The position numbers and the translations under genes are program-made. A model generated the notes under the pieces. The model searched no databases, was not told the origin of the DNA, and saw nothing but the letters and a program-made list of their open reading frames with translations. From an uncultured Lachnospiraceae bacterium (GTDB lineage Bacteria > Bacillota > Clostridia > Lachnospirales > Lachnospiraceae): 64,000 bases of DNA. How positions within the stretch are numbered: the first letter of the stretch is position 1; every line of letters begins with the position of its first letter. Shown piece after piece: positions 59,294-64,000 of the stretch. The DNA lies in assembly GCA_910587715.1 (NCBI GenBank), contig CAJUMV010000014.1, forward strand, positions 1 to 64,000, given 5' to 3'.

Positions 59294-61504
59294 TTACTTT
59301 GCCTTCAAATGCAGCAGCCGCGCCTTGAAATCCCCACTGATTGGCGGCACATTGATTCCCGCATAGTGCAGCGTATCGCCCCTGTATTCGATCTGCCGGA
59401 TTTCCTGCCAATCCTCCGTATTCTCAATCACATAGGTTTTCTCCGGATCAAGCCCCGGAATGCGGATTCTCCTGCTATGAACATTAGGCTGTCCCAACAC
59501 TTGCACATAGGTGACAAGCGCCTCGCTCTTATCCTTCGCCACCACCGCGTAGCAGTCGTAAAAATGATTCTCCGCGTAACGCGCGATACGGTAATAATCG
59601 CCCTGCCGCACCAAATCATTATATTTATGGTACATCGCCACCTGAGCCGGTATCATGTTCCGATCCGCCTCGGGAATCTTCGTCACATCCAGCTCATAGC
59701 CGAAGGTGCCCGCCAGCGCCACATAGCCCCTCGTCTCAAAGGGCGTCGTCCTGCCCACCGTGTGGTTCGGGCAGTCGGACACATGCGCGCCCATCGTGGA
59801 AAGCGGATAAATCAGCGCCGTGCCTGCCTGAATCGACAGCCGCTCGATGGCGTCCGCGTCATCCGAACACCAAATCTGAGGACTGTAATAAAGCATACCC
59901 GGATCGAATCTTGCCCCGCCGCCGGAACAGTTCTCCAAAAGAAGATGTGGGAAGTCCGTAATTAGCCGCTCCTGCATCTCATAGAGTGCAAGGGTCTGCC
60001 TGTGCACCAGCTCGCCCTGTCTGTCCGCCGGAAGACCGAAGCTGCCGAAATCAGAAAGCTGTCTGTTCATATCCCATTTCACATACTCGATATTCGCACT
60101 GTGAAGCACAGCCGCAATCCTGTCGTAAATGCAGTCGCGCACTTCCTTTCTTGTCAAATCCAGCACGTACTGATTTCTTGCCAAACTCCCCACCCTGCCG
60201 GGAATCTGAATCGCCCAGTCAGGATGTTCTTTATACAAATCGGAATCGGGGGAAATCATTTCCGGCTCCACCCAGATACCGAATTTCATCCCCAGCTTGT
60301 TGACTTCGTCCACCAGATATTTCAATCCGCCTTTCATCTTGGACTCATTCACAAACCAATCACCCAGACTAGAATTGTCGTCATCTCTGTGACCGAACCA
60401 CCCGTCGTCCATCACGAGCATTTCTATACCGAGCGCGGACGCCTGCCTTGCAATATCTAAGAGCTTATCCGTATCAAAGTCAAAGTAGGTCGCCTCCCAG
60501 TTGTTGATCAGAATCGGTCGTTTGTTGTCCTTATAAATGCCTCGAATCAGGTGATTCCGGTACAGCTCGTGGAAGTTTCTCGTCATGCCGCCAAGTCCCT
60601 CCGCGGAGTACATGCAGATTACCTCAGGTGCCTGAAAGCTCCCGCCGGACTCCAATTTCCAGCAGAAATTCTCCGGATGAATGCCCATCATCGCGCGGAT
60701 GCTGCCAAACTGGCTCTCCTCAATCTGCGCGATAAAATTGCCGGAGTAGACGAAGTTCATGGCGTAAACATCGCCCGTTTCCTCCGTCGCCGTCTTACTC
60801 TTCCATGCCATAAAAGGGTGCTCCTGATGGCTGGACTCCCCGCGCACCGATCCGACGCTCTGCTTGCCCTTCCGAATCGGATACGTCTCAATTGCCCGCT
60901 CTCTCGCCCAGGAACCATGCAGGGTAATCATCTCGTAATCGTCATTATCCATATCGATACAGGCGGATAACACTTTCGTCAGATAAACCGCTTCGCTGCC
61001 GTTATTTATCACTTTCACGCTTCTGGCAATCGCATCCGTGTCCGCAAAAACGCTGTAGGAGAGAACTACCTGCAATTTCAATACCGGGTCTTCACAGGTA
61101 ATCTCCAGCGTCCTGCACTCGCCCTTTCCGCCGAAGGTCGCCGGGAGCCCATCAAGCGCTTCTTTTCCGTCATAAATACGATGGGACACATAGGAAAGGG
61201 AAACGCCCGTGTGCCCGGACAGCGTGCGCACAGAGAGCGTCCCTTCTCTGTAATCGCCCAGATTGTGTCCCGTATATTCCATCGGAAACGTATCTAAAAA
61301 GGAAGTTCTGTCTCTATTGTTTTCCGAGGGCACAAAAGGCGGCTCCCCCGTGCGCATCAAATACGCCAGGTCATCCGAGCCAAGGCTTCTGCCGTAATAC
61401 ACATGTCCGAGAAAGTTCTCCTCGTCCACCACGCCGATGCAGTAACTCGTGTGGGGCGTGTCCAGTTTAAAAACTCTGTTTTTTTCATTGTAAGTAATGT
61501 TCAT
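59294..61504 (-). CDS. Alpha-galactosidase, glycoside hydrolase family 36
   Basis: A 736-residue cytoplasmic enzyme with no signal peptide. It has the N-terminal beta-sandwich, a TIM barrel with VMDDGWFGHRDDDNSSLGDW, the nucleophile region VKWDMNRQLSDFGS (catalytic Asp) and the acid/base region WCSDDADAIERL, and a C-terminal beta domain. GH36 enzymes release galactose from raffinose, stachyose and similar plant sugars. It follows glpK by 15 bases. I see no transporter gene here. Confidence 0.94.
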   Translation of the reverse strand: MNITYNEKNRVFKLDTPHTSYCIGVVDEENFLGHVYYGRSLGSDDLAYLMRTGEPPFVPSENNRDRTSFLDTFPMEYTGHNLGDYREGTLSVRTLSGHTGVSLSYVSHRIYDGKEALDGLPATFGGKGECRTLEITCEDPVLKLQVVLSYSVFADTDAIARSVKVINNGSEAVYLTKVLSACIDMDNDDYEMITLHGSWARERAIETYPIRKGKQSVGSVRGESSHQEHPFMAWKSKTATEETGDVYAMNFVYSGNFIAQIEESQFGSIRAMMGIHPENFCWKLESGGSFQAPEVICMYSAEGLGGMTRNFHELYRNHLIRGIYKDNKRPILINNWEATYFDFDTDKLLDIARQASALGIEMLVMDDGWFGHRDDDNSSLGDWFVNESKMKGGLKYLVDEVNKLGMKFGIWVEPEMISPDSDLYKEHPDWAIQIPGRVGSLARNQYVLDLTRKEVRDCIYDRIAAVLHSANIEYVKWDMNRQLSDFGSFGLPADRQGELVHRQTLALYEMQERLITDFPHLLLENCSGGGARFDPGMLYYSPQIWCSDDADAIERLSIQAGTALIYPLSTMGAHVSDCPNHTVGRTTPFETRGYVALAGTFGYELDVTKIPEADRNMIPAQVAMYHKYNDLVRQGDYYRIARYAENHFYDCYAVVAKDKSEALVTYVQVLGQPNVHSRRIRIPGLDPEKTYVIENTEDWQEIRQIEYRGDTLHYAGINVPPISGDFKARLLHLKAK

Positions 61505-61519
61505 GATTTCATTTCCTTT

Positions 61520-63016
61520 CTATATATCCTCCGCCCATGCAAGCGCACATCTGACGGCGCGTTTCCATCCTTTTACAAGCTGCTCCCTTGTCTTTTCTTC
61601 CATCGTCACGTCAAACCGCTTTCCGAGCTGCCAGTTTTCACTAAGCTCCTCCGTGCTCTTCCAATACCCTACCGAAAGTCCCGCCAGATACGCCGCGCCC
61701 AGAGCCGTCGTCTCGATACAGCTCGGACGGTGTACCGCCTGCCCCGTGATATCCGCCTGAAACTGCATCAGGAAATCGTTGGCGCTGGCGCCGCCATCCA
61801 CTTTAAGCTCGCTAAGAGGAATCCCGGCGTCCTTCTCCATCGCCTTCAGCACGTCCATCGACTGATAGGCAATGGACTCTAACACCGCCCGCACAAAATG
61901 CTCTTTCTGGCAGCCTCTCGTGATGCCCACCACAGTACCGCGCGCATACGGGTTCCAGTAAGGCGTTCCCATGCCCACAAAAGCGGGCACCACATAAACG
62001 CCGTTTGTATCAGGCACGCGCATGGCATACTTTTCGGAATGCTGCGCTATCTTCATCATCCGCATTTCGTCCCGCATCCACTGTACCGCCGCGCCCGCCA
62101 CAAACACGCTGCCCTCCAGCGCATACGACGGTTCGGAAGTATGCCCCGCCGCCATGGTAGTGAGCAGACCGCTCTCGGAAGCGATTGCATCTCTGCCCGT
62201 ATGCATGAGCAGAAAGCATCCCGTCCCGTATGTATTTTTCACCTGCCCCGGCGCAAAACAGCACTGACCGAAAAGCGCCGCCTGCTGGTCGCCCGCCGCA
62301 CCCGCAATGGGAACGGGAGCGCCGAAGATACTCATATCGCTTTCACCGAATACCGTACCGGACGGCTTCACTTCGGGCAGCATCTGCTTAGGAATCCGCA
62401 GCATGGAAAGCAGCTCCTCATCCCATGCCAGCGTATGAATGTTATAGAGCATGGTGCGGGAAGCGTTGGTATAATCGGTAGCATGAACTGCTCCTTTCGT
62501 GAGCTTCCAGATGAGCCACGAGTCCACCGTGCCAAACAGCAGTTCCCCGCGCCCGGCTCTCTCCCGCGCGCCTTCCACATGATCTAAAATCCAGGCAATT
62601 TTGCTCCCTGAAAAATAGGCGTCCGGCACAAGCCCCGTCTTGGCGCGTATCATGTCCGTATAGCCCTGCGCTTTCAGCCCGTCTATAAATTCCGCCGTTC
62701 TGCGGCACTGCCACACGATTGCATTGTACACCGGCTCCCCGGTTTCTCTGTCCCACACGATCGTCGTCTCGCGCTGGTTCGTGATGCCGATACCCGCAAG
62801 CTGCGAAGCATCCGCACCGATATTTGCCATCGCTTCGATAGCTACCGCCAGCTGTGACGCCCATATCTCGCGCGGATTATGCTCCACCCAGCCCGCCTGC
62901 GGGTAAATCTGGGTAAACTCCTTCTGCGCCATACTGCAGATATTCCCTTGTTTATCAAACAAAATACAGCGGGAGCTGGTCGTCCCCTGGTCTAATGCCA
63001 TAATATATCGCTGCAT
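61520..63016 (-). CDS. glpK: Glycerol kinase GlpK
   Basis: A 498-residue FGGY-family kinase that makes glycerol-3-phosphate. The opening YIMALDQGTTSSRCILFD, the adenine/phosphate loop GTGCFLLMHTG and the FGGY segment VDGGASANDFLMQFQADI are typical of GlpK. I use the ATG at 63016 with AGGAGG upstream. It is in line with the alpha-galactosidase and after a sugar kinase; no glpF or glpD gene is in the window. Confidence 0.95.
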   Translation of the reverse strand: MQRYIMALDQGTTSSRCILFDKQGNICSMAQKEFTQIYPQAGWVEHNPREIWASQLAVAIEAMANIGADASQLAGIGITNQRETTIVWDRETGEPVYNAIVWQCRRTAEFIDGLKAQGYTDMIRAKTGLVPDAYFSGSKIAWILDHVEGARERAGRGELLFGTVDSWLIWKLTKGAVHATDYTNASRTMLYNIHTLAWDEELLSMLRIPKQMLPEVKPSGTVFGESDMSIFGAPVPIAGAAGDQQAALFGQCCFAPGQVKNTYGTGCFLLMHTGRDAIASESGLLTTMAAGHTSEPSYALEGSVFVAGAAVQWMRDEMRMMKIAQHSEKYAMRVPDTNGVYVVPAFVGMGTPYWNPYARGTVVGITRGCQKEHFVRAVLESIAYQSMDVLKAMEKDAGIPLSELKVDGGASANDFLMQFQADITGQAVHRPSCIETTALGAAYLAGLSVGYWKSTEELSENWQLGKRFDVTMEEKTREQLVKGWKRAVRCALAWAEDI

Positions 63017-63111
63017 CCTTACCTCCTGCAAAATACTTTATTCAGTATATAATACTTGGCGGCAGTTCGTCTATAGTTATCTTCCCGGCATCCGCCGCCT
63101 TGTTGCGCTTT

Positions 63112-64000
63112 CTATCCTGTTTTTATGCTTCTATATACAGCTTCCACCTCTTCCCTCGTCGCCAGCGTTTCGGAAAATGCGCTGGCGCTTCCCGCGGAAA
63201 CACCCATCCGAAAAGCGTGCTCATAGTCCTTTTTCTGTGTCCACCCCGCAAGGAAACCCGCCACCATGGAATCTCCTGCTCCCACAGCGTTCACCAGCGT
63301 CCCTTCCGGCGCCGGAAGCTCGTGCACATCCCCCGCCGCATCCACCAGAACCGCACCCTGTCCGGACATGGATACAAGCACGTTCTCCGCGCCTGCTTCC
63401 CGCAGCTTCCTTGCATAAGGAATCACTTCCTGCCTTGTGTGCAGCTCTACGCCGAACATTTCTCCCAGCTCGTGATTGTTTGGTTTCACCAGAAACGGCT
63501 GGTAGCGCAGCACATTTAAAAGAAGCTCCTTCGTGGCATCAACCACAAACAAAATACCCCTTCCGGAAAGCCGTCCTAAAATATCGCTGTAAATGGAGTC
63601 CGGCAGACATTTGGGAATGCTGCCCGCCAGAACAAGAACATCCCCCGCCTGCAGCCGCTCCAGTTTCACATAAAGCTGTTCCACGCAGCTTTTCGTAATA
63701 TCCGGTCCCATGCCGTTAATTTCCGTACCGTCATAGTCCTTCAGCTTGACATTGATTCTGGAAAAGCCATTATCCACACGAATGAAATCCGTGTGAAGTC
63801 CCATAGCCGCCGTTTCCTTCTCAATCTTTTCTCCCGTAAAGCCGGCAATAAATCCAAGCGCCGTATTCTCGATTCCGAGGTTGCTTAACACAATGGAAAC
63901 ATTGATGCCTTTCCCGCCGGGAAAAAGCTGCTCCCCAACCGTACGGTTTGTCATGCCCATGGTAAATCCGTGCATAGATACAATATAGTCTAAGGACGGA
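63112..64000 (-). CDS. PfkB-family sugar phosphate kinase, 5' end beyond the window
   Basis: The frame remains open to the window edge, and the residues before the first ATG (PSLDYIVSMHGFTMG) match the conserved start of 1-phosphofructokinase/tagatose-6-phosphate kinase, so the true start lies outside; only a few residues are missing. Motifs include the GGKGINVS substrate-binding loop and the catalytic NAVGAGDSMVAGF near the C-terminus. The overall pattern suggests FruK or LacC, phosphorylating fructose-1-phosphate or tagatose-6-phosphate. The neighbouring PTS or repressor gene that would settle this is not visible. Confidence 0.9.
   Translation of the reverse strand, partial: PSLDYIVSMHGFTMGMTNRTVGEQLFPGGKGINVSIVLSNLGIENTALGFIAGFTGEKIEKETAAMGLHTDFIRVDNGFSRINVKLKDYDGTEINGMGPDITKSCVEQLYVKLERLQAGDVLVLAGSIPKCLPDSIYSDILGRLSGRGILFVVDATKELLLNVLRYQPFLVKPNNHELGEMFGVELHTRQEVIPYARKLREAGAENVLVSMSGQGAVLVDAAGDVHELPAPEGTLVNAVGAGDSMVAGFLAGWTQKKDYEHAFRMGVSAGSASAFSETLATREEVEAVYRSIKTG

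Overview
The window looks like chromosome of a Gram-positive anaerobe of the Clostridia, most likely a Lachnospiraceae gut bacterium. This is inferred from the [FeFe]-hydrogenase maturation genes hydE-hydG-hydF, a type III glutamine synthetase, the hrcA-grpE-dnaK-dnaJ order with a CIRCE operator, an IreB-RuvX-DUF1292-RNase J-TrmR-U32 block like the yrzL-yrrK-yrzB-yrrLMN region of Bacillus, a DUF6465-type basic protein, and very large secreted proteins with acidic linkers and Ig-like repeats. There are no outer-membrane genes, rRNA operon, CRISPR array, prophage or intact insertion sequence. Nearly every gene lies on the minus strand; only two small genes (yjfB-like and an HPr-like gene) are on the plus strand.

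Layout by coordinate: 1-221 start of a secreted protein cut by the window edge. 590-2335 an AT-rich three-gene cassette (helical protein, SecB-like chaperone, PD-(D/E)XK nuclease-like protein) with its own promoter. 2520-8040 cell-wall remodelling module: regulator, 48-residue small protein, FtsE, FtsX, M23 hydrolase with coiled coil, S41 processing protease. 8258-8636 yjfB-like gene, its terminator and a 122-bp element that can fold into a three-way junction. 8645-15190 HydE, HydG, HydF, acyl-ACP thioesterase, CvfB-like S1 protein, CPBP protease. 15271-15801 a PIN toxin-antitoxin pair ruined by an internal deletion. 15908-18295 tRNA-Gln(CUG) and glnN with a terminator-like hairpin in its leader. 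18311-25282 translation, RNA decay and replication-linked housekeeping genes. 25386-25674 HPr-like gene. 25686-34302 ThiI, cysteine desulfurase, RsmE, VanZ-like, PrmA, TelA, XpaC-like and DUF3048 lipoprotein.

34403-50628 is the accessory surface region: an 1822-residue secreted transglutaminase-like/thioredoxin-like repeat protein, an MNT-HEPN toxin-antitoxin pair read through a nuclease-gene remnant, and two long subtilisin-like proteases with Ig-like repeats. Between the proteases lies a lipoprotein that is essentially their propeptide made as a separate gene; the promoter of that operon carries a run of ten G residues between its -35 and -10 positions. 50647-55558 is the dnaK heat-shock operon. 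55598-64000 holds a histone-H1-like basic protein, UppP, a patatin-like lipase, an aminotransferase, a GH36 alpha-galactosidase, glycerol kinase and the C-terminal part of a PfkB sugar kinase.

The strongest candidates for undescribed biology are the SecB-like/nuclease cassette at 590-2335 and the protease-propeptide system at 41437-50530 with its homopolymer promoter. All functional statements come from reading motifs by eye; no database search was run.
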